Origin: UBA9676 sp036522155
GTDB lineage: Bacteria > Actinomycetota > Actinomycetes > Streptosporangiales > Streptosporangiaceae
Assembly: GCA_036522155.1 (NCBI GenBank)
Contig: DATDGI010000062.1
Span: forward strand, 1-34,659
DNA length: 34,659 nucleotides
Reading direction: 5' to 3'
The position numbers and the translations under genes are program-made. The first letter of the stretch is position 1, and each line of letters starts with the position of its first letter. Below are positions 1 through 7,518 of this stretch, in pieces. Under the pieces are notes generated by a model, which did not search any database, was not told the DNA's origin, and saw only the letters and a list, made by a program, of their open reading frames with translations.

Positions 1-528
1 GACGTGCACCAGCCAGTACACGCAGACGCAGATCCCGGCCGTGAGGCCGACGAACAGCCACTGATACCCGATCGGCGACAGGTTGACGAGCGAGGCGAGC
101 GGCTTGGGCACCAGGTCGAGCCCGTTCGGCCCGTTCACCAGCCCGACCTGGTTGGTGGCCACGCTGGTCGCGATCAGCGACACCACCAGCATGACCATGG
201 CCTCGTAGTCGCTGCGCAGCCGCCGGATGGCGAAGCTGCCCACCACCGCCGCCAGCAGGCCGCCGACCAGCCCGGCCGCCAGGATCGGCAGCGGGAACGG
301 CCAGTGCCCGCCGCCGACGTAGGTCTGGAACCCGCCCTTCGACGGGGGCACGGCGGGCCCGAGGGTGAGCACCGCCGCGGTGTAGGCGCCGGCCGCCTGG
401 AAGATGATGAAGGCGAAGTTGACCAGGCCGGCCACGCCGAACTGGAGGTTCAGCCCCCAGACGGCGATGATGTCGACGCCGAGGTAGATCACCACCGTGG
501 AGATGTAGAACTGCCACGCGACGCTCAC
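1..528 (-). CDS. Branched-chain amino acid-type ABC transporter permease LivM, partial (C terminus beyond window)
   Basis: This is the second membrane permease of a Liv/HAAT-type importer, which would form the transport channel together with LivH. Only the first 176 codons are in the window. The N terminus begins MSVAWQFYIST and then shows the family pattern VWGLNLQFGVAGLVNFAF, hydrophobic helices and the cytoplasmic loop RRLRSDYEAM. The GTG start overlaps the stop codon of the LivH gene by four bases (GTGA), which is typical translational coupling and fixes the start. The genes for the two ATPase subunits (LivG, LivF) are expected to follow just outside the window but cannot be seen. The family is certain from the motifs; the substrate is not known from sequence. 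Confidence 0.9.
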   Translation of the reverse strand, partial: MSVAWQFYISTVVIYLGVDIIAVWGLNLQFGVAGLVNFAFIIFQAAGAYTAAVLTLGPAVPPSKGGFQTYVGGGHWPFPLPILAAGLVGGLLAAVVGSFAIRRLRSDYEAMVMLVVSLIATSVATNQVGLVNGPNGLDLVPKPLASLVNLSPIGYQWLFVGLTAGICVCVYWLVHV

Positions 529-1418
529 GCCGCGACCTCCTTGCGGGTGGCGATCTCCGACAGGATGCCCTGCGGCCGGGCCAGCAGCACGATGACCAGG
601 ATCGCGAAGGCCACCACGTCCTTGTACTCGGGGCTGAACACCGCCGCCGCCACCTCGCTGGCGATGCCGATGACCAGCGCGCCGAGCATGGCCCCGTACG
701 GCTGGCCGATCCCGCCAAGCACCGCCACCGCCACGATCGGGATGAGGAACTGCGAGCCGGTGGTGTCGGTGAACGCGGTGACGTTCATGACCAGGACCAC
801 GCCCGCCAGCCCGCACAGCACGCCGGACAGCGCCCAGGTCAGGTCGATCACCCGGTCGGTGGCGATGCCGCAGTTGCGGGCCAGCTCGGGGTCGGTGGCG
901 GTGGCGCGCATCGCCTTGCCCAGCTTGGTGTAGCGGAGCAGCACGTGGATCAGCAGCATGGCGGCCACGGCGATGCCGATGATGGCGAGCTGGACGGTGG
1001 TGAAGATCATCCCGGCGAAGCGGACCGATGAGGGCCGGGCCATCTGCAGGCTGAAGAAGTTGGCGCCGAAGATGGCGAGCAGGCCGTTCTGCACGATCAG
1101 GCTGACCGCGATGGTCACGATGATCATGCCGAACAGCCGGGTTCCGTGCCGCACGAACGGCGTGTACAGGAACCGGTTGAGCAGCACCGAGAAGGCCGAG
1201 CCGAACGCCGCCCCGGCCACCAGCGCCAGCCATACGCTCAGGCCGGCGCTGGTGACCAGGTAGGCGACGAACGCGGACGCGGTCATGATGTCGCCGTAAG
1301 CGAGGTTGAGGATGTTGGTGACCCCGAACTGGAGGGTGAACCCGACGCCGGCCACCGCCAGGATCGACGCGGTGACAATGCCGAACCCGACGGCGGCCAG
1401 CAGGGCGGACGCGGTCAC
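525..1418 (-). CDS. Branched-chain amino acid-type ABC transporter permease LivH
   Basis: Inner-membrane permease of 297 residues, the usual length for LivH. The hallmark FGVTNILNLAYGDIM lies in the first third, and TDPELARNCGI sits in the cytoplasmic loop that contacts the ATPase. About eight hydrophobic helices are visible. The GTG start overlaps the stop of the solute-binding protein gene by four bases, and the 3' end overlaps livM in the same way, so three transport genes are coupled in one transcript. Liv-type systems import branched-chain amino acids but also urea, short amides and other small nitrogen compounds. The neighbouring DUF1989 and RidA-like genes make a non-standard nitrogen substrate more likely than leucine, which is inference. 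Confidence 0.93.
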   Translation of the reverse strand: MTASALLAAVGFGIVTASILAVAGVGFTLQFGVTNILNLAYGDIMTASAFVAYLVTSAGLSVWLALVAGAAFGSAFSVLLNRFLYTPFVRHGTRLFGMIIVTIAVSLIVQNGLLAIFGANFFSLQMARPSSVRFAGMIFTTVQLAIIGIAVAAMLLIHVLLRYTKLGKAMRATATDPELARNCGIATDRVIDLTWALSGVLCGLAGVVLVMNVTAFTDTTGSQFLIPIVAVAVLGGIGQPYGAMLGALVIGIASEVAAAVFSPEYKDVVAFAILVIVLLARPQGILSEIATRKEVAA

Positions 1419-2689
1419 CGGCTAATGGCCGCGATCTGTGCCGCCGACACGGAGCCGACCAGCACGGGGTTGCCCTTCAGGTACCTGGCGGCCTCGAACG
1501 CGCCAGTGGAGTTATGCCAGCGGTTGAACACGATCGGCCCGCCCGCGCCGACGTACTGGATCTGCTTGCCCTCCTGCAGCGCCTTCTTGCCGGCCGCGAA
1601 CGTGGTGACCACTACCTTGCCCGGGCCCGGCTCGGTGACCTTCAGGATGTCGGGGTTGAACACCTTCGGGCTGGTGCTCTTGGCCGCGATCGCCGCCAGC
1701 GCCATCACGTTGACCCCGTCGTAGTAGGTCATCGAGTACGGGTCGGTGCTCCACTGGCTGGGCTTGGGCACCTGCGACGCCGAGGCCATCAGCGAGGAGT
1801 TGAACGCCTGCCAGGCCGGCCCGCTGGGCGGCGCGTACGGCTGCATCCCCTCGAAGTACTTGGCCATGGCCGCCGACCCGATCGCGCTGTTGACCGCCTT
1901 GAGCCAGGGCGCCTGCAGGCTGACCTCGGTGCCGATCACCGGCAGCAGCCCGTGCAGCTGCTGCAGCTCGGACAGGAAGGTGGCGGCGGTCTGCGGGTCG
2001 ACCTCGGTGAAGATCACCTGCGGGTGCGCGGCCAGGATGTTCTCGATCTCGGCCCGGTACGAGCTCTGGTCGAGCGCGAACGGCTTGTTGTAGACGACCG
2101 TCCCGCCGAGCTTGGTGAACGCGCTGACCAGGGTGGGCACGTCCGACTGGGCGCCCGCGTCGTTGCCGAACACGGCAGCGGCCCGGGTGTAGCCGGCCTT
2201 GTGCGCCCACAGCGCCATGGCGTAGCCCTTGACGTCGTCGGCCGGGGTAATCCGGTAGAAGTAGGCGTAATTGGAGTGGTCAAACGCCGCCTGGCCGGTG
2301 TCGACGAACATCGGGACGTGGCCGGTGTTCAGCAGCGGCACGGTGGCCAGCGCCTCGTCGGAGCTGGGCCCGAGCACGCCGATCAGCGTGGTCTCGGTCG
2401 CCATCATCTTCTGCGCGGCGGGCACCGCGTCGGCCGGGTCGCCGCGGGTGTCCTCCTGCACGCAGGTCACCTGATGGCCAAGCACTCCGCCATCGGCGTT
2501 GATCAGCCGGACGGCTGGGATGCAGCCACCGGAGATTTCCGGGCCAAACGCGGCATCCGGCCCGCTGAACGGGTTGAACTCGCCCACCACCAGCGCCGAT
2601 GCCGAGGTGTGGCCGCTGCCCGACGATGAGCAGGCGGCGACGGCGGTCAGGGCGAGTGCGGTACCAAAAACAATCACGGCGGTTTTCAT
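1415..2689 (-). CDS. Liv-type periplasmic-binding-fold lipoprotein (solute-binding protein of the ABC importer)
   Basis: Type 1 periplasmic-binding-fold protein of 424 residues that would capture the substrate outside the membrane and deliver it to LivH/LivM. The start at 2689 is chosen because a good ribosome site (GGAGGT) lies just upstream and it gives a clean lipoprotein signal: MKTAVIV, a hydrophobic core, then LTAVAAC with the lipidated cysteine at residue 20. An in-frame start 45 bases upstream would spoil the signal. The mature part shows family patterns such as GEFNPFSGPDAAFGPEI, VLGPSSDEALATVPLLN and the MTYYDGVNVMALA region. It follows the RidA-like gene by 41 bases, so it is probably in the same operon. 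The ligand cannot be read from sequence. Confidence 0.92.
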   Translation of the reverse strand: MKTAVIVFGTALALTAVAACSSSGSGHTSASALVVGEFNPFSGPDAAFGPEISGGCIPAVRLINADGGVLGHQVTCVQEDTRGDPADAVPAAQKMMATETTLIGVLGPSSDEALATVPLLNTGHVPMFVDTGQAAFDHSNYAYFYRITPADDVKGYAMALWAHKAGYTRAAAVFGNDAGAQSDVPTLVSAFTKLGGTVVYNKPFALDQSSYRAEIENILAAHPQVIFTEVDPQTAATFLSELQQLHGLLPVIGTEVSLQAPWLKAVNSAIGSAAMAKYFEGMQPYAPPSGPAWQAFNSSLMASASQVPKPSQWSTDPYSMTYYDGVNVMALAAIAAKSTSPKVFNPDILKVTEPGPGKVVVTTFAAGKKALQEGKQIQYVGAGGPIVFNRWHNSTGAFEAARYLKGNPVLVGSVSAAQIAAISR

Positions 2690-2730
2690 AACGACCTCCG
2701 GATGATGATGTGTTGCCAGTGTGCGGCGCC

Positions 2731-3135
2731 TCACGGTACCTGGCCGCCGCGGCCGGGCAGCAGCGCGACGGCCTCGATTTCCACCAGCGCGCCGGGAATG
2801 GCCAGCGCGCTGACCTCAACCAGCGTGCTGGCCGGGCGGGCGTCGCCGAAGTAGCGGCGGCGCACCGTGTTGACGGCCTCGCGGTCGGCCATGTTCAGCA
2901 GGTATACACCGACCCGGACCACATCGGCGAAGCTGGCGCCGGCGGCCTCAAGCACGGCGCCGACGTTGCCGAGTACCTGCTCGGCCTGCCGGATCACGTC
3001 CCCGCCGCCCACCAGTTCCCCAGCCGCGTCGAGCGGCAGCATGCCGGAGACGTACACGAACCCGGCCGCCTCGACCCCGTCGGTGTAGTGGCTGATGGGC
3101 TCGGCCAGCTGCCCGGCCAGGCGGATCCGCCTCAA
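2731..3135 (-). CDS. RidA/YjgF/UK114-family protein lacking the usual catalytic arginine
   Basis: Small protein of 134 residues with the RidA fold pattern: FVYVSGMLPLD, QAEQVLGNVGAVLEAAGAS, VRVGVYLLNM and VEIEAVALLP. Canonical RidA deaminates reactive enamine/imine intermediates using an arginine in a PARS motif. Here the aligned segment reads RPASTLVEV, with serine where that arginine is expected, so it may belong to a Rid subgroup without imine deaminase activity. The start is the TTG at 3135, which overlaps the stop of the upstream DUF1989 gene (TTGA) and has GGAGG about ten bases upstream; the preceding GTC codon cannot start. It sits between DUF1989 and the importer genes, implying a role in processing the imported compound. 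Confidence 0.85.
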   Translation of the reverse strand: MRRIRLAGQLAEPISHYTDGVEAAGFVYVSGMLPLDAAGELVGGGDVIRQAEQVLGNVGAVLEAAGASFADVVRVGVYLLNMADREAVNTVRRRYFGDARPASTLVEVSALAIPGALVEIEAVALLPGRGGQVP

Positions 3136-3902
3136 GACTGGTCCCCCTCCTCGCTTGGTGGCCCGTCCGCCGTCCCCTCCCCCGGCCGGCCGAGGATGCG
3201 GACGATGAGCGGGCTCGGCCTGAACCCGTTGCACGGGTTGAGGTCCTGCGGGCAGGCCGACACCGACACCATCGCGTCCATCAGTGCCCGCAGCACCAGT
3301 GTGTCCCCCGGCTGGCCGGTGGGGATCTCATTGCCGAAGCTGCGGTCCGGGTGGATGGGCGCGTTCTGGAAGAAGTTGACCGGGTCGGGGATCTGCCATT
3401 CGGCGATCCCCCACGGCGCCAGCGCCTCGGTGAAGTTGGTCCGGCAGCTGCGGTGCCCCTCCACCCCGTAGTCGAGCCGGTAGCGCCGGTCGTCGCACAT
3501 CGACGTGATGATGTCGTTGCGGCCCACGTCGTCCCGGATGATCTCGAACATCGGGCGGCGCCAGTTGCTCTCCAGCGTGTCCCCGGGCCGGACGGTCAGC
3601 CGCAGCAGTGACGACCGGGTGTGCGTGGTGGATAGCCATTCGGTCCGGTTCTGCTCGGCGAAGGCGACGAAGTCGGCGACCTGCTGGCCCTCCACGTCGA
3701 CGATCTCCACGAGCTGGCCCGCCCGGACGGTGAAGGCGGTGCCGTGCCCGCCGGGCACGAGGATCTCCAGCTGGATCTCGGTGCCGGCCGCCCCGTTCTC
3801 TCCAGCGCCGGCCGCCCCGGTCTTCCCAGCGCCAGCCGCCCCCGTCTGCCCAGCGCCGGCCGCCCCGGTCTCCCCAGCCGGCACGCTGCCCTCGTCACTC
3901 AT
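3132..3902 (-). CDS. DUF1989 (urea carboxylase-associated family) protein with N-terminal 8-residue repeats
   Basis: Protein of 256 residues. From about residue 43 it matches DUF1989, the urea carboxylase-associated family: PGGHGTAFTVRAGQ, DVEGQQVADFVAF, MFEIIRDD, and a C-terminal SACPQDLNPCNGF with conserved cysteines likely to bind metal. Some DUF1989 proteins (CgdA/CgdB) have been shown to act as carboxyguanidine deiminase subunits beside guanidine carboxylase; others are uncharacterised. Here there is only one copy and no carboxylase in view. The first 40 residues are a low-complexity GAAGAGxT repeat encoded by four 24-bp units, an unusual addition. It is the first gene of the operon with the RidA-like and Liv importer genes. 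No clear ribosome site precedes the ATG. Confidence 0.85.
   Translation of the reverse strand: MSDEGSVPAGETGAAGAGQTGAAGAGKTGAAGAGENGAAGTEIQLEILVPGGHGTAFTVRAGQLVEIVDVEGQQVADFVAFAEQNRTEWLSTTHTRSSLLRLTVRPGDTLESNWRRPMFEIIRDDVGRNDIITSMCDDRRYRLDYGVEGHRSCRTNFTEALAPWGIAEWQIPDPVNFFQNAPIHPDRSFGNEIPTGQPGDTLVLRALMDAMVSVSACPQDLNPCNGFRPSPLIVRILGRPGEGTADGPPSEEGDQS
3783..3878. repeat. 24-bp minisatellite, four units, in the 5' end of the DUF1989 gene
   Basis: Four tandem 24-bp units begin at 3783, 3807, 3831 and 3855. They differ at a few positions each and keep the reading frame, giving an eight-residue peptide repeat of the form GAAGAGxT. The unit length is a multiple of three, so copy number could change without breaking the gene. 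Confidence 0.9.
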
Positions 3903-3950
3903 GCGGAGGATTGTGCGTCATATATAATCTCTACGTCAAGCCGCTTCCCG
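3903..3950 (-). promoter_or_regulatory. AT-rich patch upstream of the DUF1989-RidA-Liv operon, possible promoter
   Basis: An AT-rich stretch (TATATA at 3921-3926 read on the minus strand) stands out from the GC-rich surroundings 19 bases before the operon's first start codon. A -10-like hexamer here would give a very short leader, in keeping with the lack of a ribosome site. No good -35 is seen at the right spacing, so this is tentative. Confidence 0.3.
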
Positions 3951-4016
3951 GGCCTGCCTGGGCATATCGCCGCCGGGGTGCACGGCCGCGGGATCTTGGG
4001 AAGCGCACTGACGCGG

Positions 4017-4400
4017 TCACGGGCGTGAGCCAGCGTCCTCGTCGAGCTGGACGGCCAGCGCCGCCGGGGCGCGCATCCGCCACGCGTCGGTCACCAGTTC
4101 CGTGAGCCGCGGCACATCCACCCCGGCCAGGCGCAGCATCACCAGCGGCCAGCCGTCGTAGCCGGGCGTGGTGAAGAAAATCCCGGGCTCACCGAGCAGC
4201 AGGGCCTGCTTCTCGGCCTCGTCCCCCACGAACAGGACCGCGATGTCGGTGCGGATGACCCGGCTCTGCCCCGGCCGGTGCTCGGGATAGGACCAGACGA
4301 ACCCCTTGCCTCCCACCCGGAAGTCGAAGCCGTCGCTGTCGATCTCCTCTACCCCGGGCAGGGCCAGCGCCAGACGGCGAACGTCGTCGGCGTCAGCCAT
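4017..4400 (-). CDS. MmcQ/YjbR family protein
   Basis: Protein of 127 residues with the MmcQ/YjbR pattern: an N-terminal helix (DDVRRLALALPGVEE), the DFRVGGKGFVWS strand, and ending with the FFTTPGYDGWPLVMLRLAGVD block and a terminal helix (LTELVTDAWRMRAP). The fold resembles a CyaY-like DNA-binding fold, but the cellular role of the family is unknown. The ATG at 4400 has a purine-rich site (GGGAGGGAAG) upstream. It follows the DinB-like gene by 24 bases and is probably cotranscribed with it. Confidence 0.85.
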   Translation of the reverse strand: MADADDVRRLALALPGVEEIDSDGFDFRVGGKGFVWSYPEHRPGQSRVIRTDIAVLFVGDEAEKQALLLGEPGIFFTTPGYDGWPLVMLRLAGVDVPRLTELVTDAWRMRAPAALAVQLDEDAGSRP

Positions 4401-4424
4401 CGGGCTTCCCTCCCAGGCCGGCCG

Positions 4425-4976
4425 CTACTCGCCCGTCTCACCGTCGATCGACTCGCGGATCAGGTCGGCATGGCCATTGTGACGCGCGTACTCCTCGATC
4501 AGGTGCACCAGCACCCACCGGAGCGAGACGCGGCCCTGGCCGCCCCAGGCGGGGTGTGCCTGGGCGAGCGCCTGCTCCCCACCCTGGCCTAGCTGCCCGC
4601 TCACCACGGCCCGCGACCGCCCGACCCGCTCGGCCCACAGGCCCCGCAGATCGTCGCCGGAGTCACCGGCGGCGGTGTGCCATTCCCAGTCGTGGTCGGC
4701 CTTCCAGTCCACGCTGGCCCACGGCTCCGGGGTCGGCTCGCCCGCGGCCACCTCGGTGCACCAGTAGTCCTCGACGCAGGCCAGGTGCTTGAGCATCCCG
4801 CCCAGCGTCATCGACGTCGGCGGCAGCGTCACCCGCAGCTGCTCGTCGCTCAGCCCCCGGCATTTCCACTCCAGCGTCGCCCGCTGGAAGTCAAGGAAGC
4901 CCAGCAGGGTCGCGGCCTCGTCACCTTCGAGCGGCGGCTCGGGCCGCCCGTGATCGTCGATCTGCACCTCGGTCAT
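4425..4976 (-). CDS. DinB/DUF664-family putative metal-dependent protein
   Basis: Protein of 183 residues with the four-helix DinB-like layout. His64 lies in MLKHLACVEDYW, and the C-terminal helix HLIEEYARHNGHADLIRESIDG carries further histidines (158, 166, 169), together matching the family's metal-binding triad. In actinomycetes this family includes mycothiol-dependent S-transferases, so a thiol transfer or detoxification role is possible but not shown by the sequence. It lies 59 bases downstream of the ATPase gene and 24 upstream of the YjbR-like gene on the same strand, consistent with a three-gene unit. Confidence 0.85.
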   Translation of the reverse strand: MTEVQIDDHGRPEPPLEGDEAATLLGFLDFQRATLEWKCRGLSDEQLRVTLPPTSMTLGGMLKHLACVEDYWCTEVAAGEPTPEPWASVDWKADHDWEWHTAAGDSGDDLRGLWAERVGRSRAVVSGQLGQGGEQALAQAHPAWGGQGRVSLRWVLVHLIEEYARHNGHADLIRESIDGETGE

Positions 4977-5035
4977 GGGACAACGCTAACGGCCGCCCAA
5001 GACAGCCGGCCCGTCCCGGGTCTCCGCCGGGCTGA

Positions 5036-5797
5036 TCAGTCGGCGAGCAGGTGGCGGAAATAGGAGCCTGGCTCACGCAGGAAGTGACGCCAGGCGCCGA
5101 CCAGGTGGAGTTCGTCCCACCGGGCCGCCCGGATGCCCCAGTCACCCAGTTCCAGGATGCTCGCGCCGGGGAGCGCGGCGACGATCGGCGAATGGGTGGC
5201 CACGACGGCCTGGGAGCCGGCCCGGGCCAGGTCATGCAGCAGGGCGACCAGCCGGAGGCAGGCGGTGAACGACAGCGGGGCGTCCGGCTCGTCCATGAGG
5301 TAAAAGCCCGGCTGGTTCACCCTGGTGCGCAGTATCTCCAGGAAGCCCTCCCCATGGCTCAGCTCATGGAACCGCTCCTGGCGGCGGCCGGGGTTGTCCT
5401 CCAGGTAGCTGTAGACGCTGTGCATGGTGTCCGCGCGCAGGAAGTAGGACCAGCGCGGCCGGACCGGCCCGCGCTCCACCATCAGGCGCGCGCCCAGGCC
5501 CGGCTCGCTGTCCCTGACCCGGAAGAGCCCGGCCATGGCTGACCCGCCCTGCGGGTTGAGCCCGCACGCCTCGGCCAGCATCTCCACCACGGTGGACTTC
5601 CCCGAACCGTTCTCACCGACCAGCACGGTCACGCCCGGCGGCAGCTCCAGGCCTTCGGCTAGCAGCTGCTCGACCGCGGGAACCGTGACGGGCCAGCGGG
5701 AGGTGTCGATGGCCGTGCCCGGGTCGTGGCGGATCATGCGGATCGCGCGGCCGTCCCCGCCCACCCGGATCACCGCCACCGGCCACACGCCCATCAT
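5036..5797 (-). CDS. AAA family ATPase with ABC-type signature (soluble, no membrane partner)
   Basis: Soluble ATPase of about 253 residues. It has Walker A (GENGSGKST, near residues 61-69), an ABC-like signature (ELSHGE, near 145-150), Walker B (YLMDEPDAPLS, near 166-176) and a switch histidine (ATHSPIVAALPG). Such single-domain ATPases with an ABC signature but no transporter partner are widespread and mostly uncharacterised; some act on nucleic acids or in stress and phage defence, but nothing here identifies the target. The start is uncertain: ATG codons at 5797 and 5794, or GTG at 5803. ATG 5797 is chosen because a GGGCGGG stretch precedes it at a usable distance. It is the first gene of the minus-strand ATPase-DinB-YjbR unit. 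Confidence 0.8.
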   Translation of the reverse strand: MMGVWPVAVIRVGGDGRAIRMIRHDPGTAIDTSRWPVTVPAVEQLLAEGLELPPGVTVLVGENGSGKSTVVEMLAEACGLNPQGGSAMAGLFRVRDSEPGLGARLMVERGPVRPRWSYFLRADTMHSVYSYLEDNPGRRQERFHELSHGEGFLEILRTRVNQPGFYLMDEPDAPLSFTACLRLVALLHDLARAGSQAVVATHSPIVAALPGASILELGDWGIRAARWDELHLVGAWRHFLREPGSYFRHLLAD

Positions 5798-5874
5798 GCC
5801 CACCCGCCCGGACTGACGCGCATGAACCAGCGGCGGGCGGGAACTCCAGATCCGGAGCGACTGAGGAGCCGGTT

Positions 5875-6093
5875 ATGGGCATCTTTTCCTGGTTTGCGTC
5901 CCGGTTCGCTTCCACCAGGGACCCCGAGGAGCCAAGGTGGGTGCGCCGCCTGGTGTTCCCGCCGCCCGGTAAGGACAACCCCAAGCTCGACGAGATCAAG
6001 CGGGCGGCGGCCGCGGACGTGGAGGCCATGGAGAAGGAGAAGCACACCTACTTCCGCCCGGACGGGCCAGGAGACATAGAAGACGATCTCTAA
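5875..6093 (+). CDS. Small hypothetical protein (72 aa)
   Basis: A 72-residue soluble, charged protein with a good start: ATG 5875 is preceded by GAGGAG at proper spacing. It begins MGIFSWFASRF, an amphipathic or weakly hydrophobic segment, then WVRRLVFPPPGKDN and a helical, acidic C terminus (ADVEAMEKEKHTYFRPDGPGDIEDDL split over residues 47-72). I do not recognise a family. Its stop codon is followed directly, in the same frame, by the remnant of an FGGY kinase, so it sits exactly where that kinase's missing 5' end would be. Confidence 0.65.
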   Translation: MGIFSWFASRFASTRDPEEPRWVRRLVFPPPGKDNPKLDEIKRAAAADVEAMEKEKHTYFRPDGPGDIEDDL

Positions 6094-6114
6094 GCTTGCT
6101 CGTTTAACCTGCGC

Positions 6115-7446
6115 GTTCGCGCTGCGCCTTCAGGGTCCGCATCGGCTAGCACCGAATGTGACCCGGCGGCCTGGTGGTCCGCGCTGCAGACGGCCGGCCG
6201 CGGGCTGCTGTCCCAGGCGGACGCGGTCGGGGTGGCCGGCCAGCAGCACGGCATGATCGTCCTGGATGACGCGGGGCAGGTCATCCGGCCTGCGCTGCTG
6301 TGGAACGACCTGCGCTCGGCGGCGGCCGCCGCGGAACTGGCCGGTGAGCACGGCAGGCAGTGGTGGGCGGCCCAGACCGGGAGCGTGCCGACGGCCTCGT
6401 TCACCGTCGCGAAGCTGCGCTGGCTGGCCGCGCACGAGCCGGCCAGCGCGGCCAGGGCCGGCCTGGTACTGCTGCCGCACGACTGGCTGACCTGGCGGCT
6501 CGGTGCCGCCGAGCCCGTCACCGACCGCGGCGACGCGTCCGGGACCGGCTACTTCTCCCCCGCGGCCGGGACCTGGCTGCCCGCGCTGGCGGCCGGGGCG
6601 CTCGGCCACCCGGTCGGGCTGCCGCGGGTGGCTGGCCCGGCCGAGGCGGTCGGCCGGACCGCCGCGGGGGCGATCTTGTCCGCCGGCACCGGCGACAACA
6701 TGGCCGCCGCGCTCGGGCTGGGGCTGGAGCCGGGCGACCTGGCGGTTTCGGTCGGCACCTCGGGCACGGTGTTCGCGGTGAGCCCGGTGCCGTCTGCCGA
6801 CCCGTCCGGTTCGGTGGCCGGGTTCGCCGACGCGACCGGCCGGTTCCTGCCGCTGGTGTGCACGGTGAACGCGGGCCTGGTGCTGTCCGCGGTCGCGGCC
6901 ATGACCGGCACCGGCCTGGCTGAGGTTTCGGCGCTCGCGCTGGCCGCGCAGCCCGGTGCCGGCGGCCTGACGCTGCTGCCCTACTTCGACGGCGAGCGCA
7001 CCCCCGACCGGCCCGGGGCCACCGGGGTGCTGCGCGGGCTGACCACACAGAACGCCACCAGGCAGAACGTCGCCCGCGCCGTGGTCGAGGCGGTGCTGTC
7101 CTCGCTCGCCGAGGCCGCCGGCCTGCTGGCCGCGGCGTCGCCAGCTGGTACCGGCGGCCCGCGGCGGATCCTGCTGACCGGCGGCAGTGCCCGGTCCGGC
7201 GCGGTGTGCCGGCTGGCACCCGGCATCTTCGGCGGCCCGGTCCTGGTGCCCGAGCCCGATGAGTACGCCGCGCTCGGAGCGGCCCGCCAGGCGGCGTGGG
7301 CACTGGCCGGTGGCCCGGTGCCCCCCGCCTGGCCGGTCCGGCTGGCCGCTGTCTACGACGGCCCGCCGCACCCTGAGGTCCGGCGGCGTTACGCGGCGCT
7401 GCGCGAGGAAACCGCGGGCTGGGGCGGCGGCGGCGAAGCCAGCTGA
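6115..7446 (+). pseudogene. FGGY-family carbohydrate kinase (xylulokinase-like), N-terminally truncated
   Basis: The open frame reads as an actinobacterial xylulokinase-like FGGY kinase from about CDPAAWWSAL (6151 onward) to the end: GVAGQQHGMIVLDD, ALLWNDLRS, DWLTWRLG, the catalytic-loop pattern SAGTGDNMAAALG and a C-terminal LLTGGSARS. What is missing is the first 30-45 residues with the G-x-D-x-S-T-Q-S motif that binds phosphate and metal. The frame is open back to the stop of the small upstream gene (6091-6093) with no ATG, GTG or TTG before the GTG at 6232, and that GTG lies inside a conserved motif. I see no N-terminal fragment in another frame upstream. Most likely it is a 5'-truncated pseudogene; a functional short version starting at 6232 is less likely. 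Confidence 0.75.
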
Positions 7447-7453
7447 TGCCGGC

Positions 7454-7494
7454 GGGGCCCGGGCCTGATGCGGTGCTCGCATCGTCCGGGCCCC
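7454..7494 (+). terminator. Strong nested hairpin, likely bidirectional terminator
   Basis: A perfect 9-bp outer stem (GGGGCCCGG at 7454-7462 with CCGGGCCCC at 7486-7494) encloses a perfect 6-bp inner stem (GATGCG at 7467-7472 with CGCATC at 7478-7483) and a five-base loop. It lies just after the kinase remnant and 24 bases beyond the end of the convergent DUF6069 gene. There is no T-tract, as is common in high-GC actinomycetes. Confidence 0.7.
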
Positions 7495-7518
7495 ACCACC
7501 GGGAAGGGTCCTGGCGGA

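Noticed and set aside
4..933. Plus-strand open frame across the livM/livH genes
   Set aside because: Low-complexity shadow of the two permeases, whose motifs and coupled overlaps are clear on the minus strand.
3911..3940. TATATAAT on the plus strand as a promoter
   Set aside because: The genes on both sides are on the minus strand, and the only -35-like hexamer (TTGACG on the minus strand) is too close to the TATATA to pair with it; kept only as a weak minus-strand candidate.
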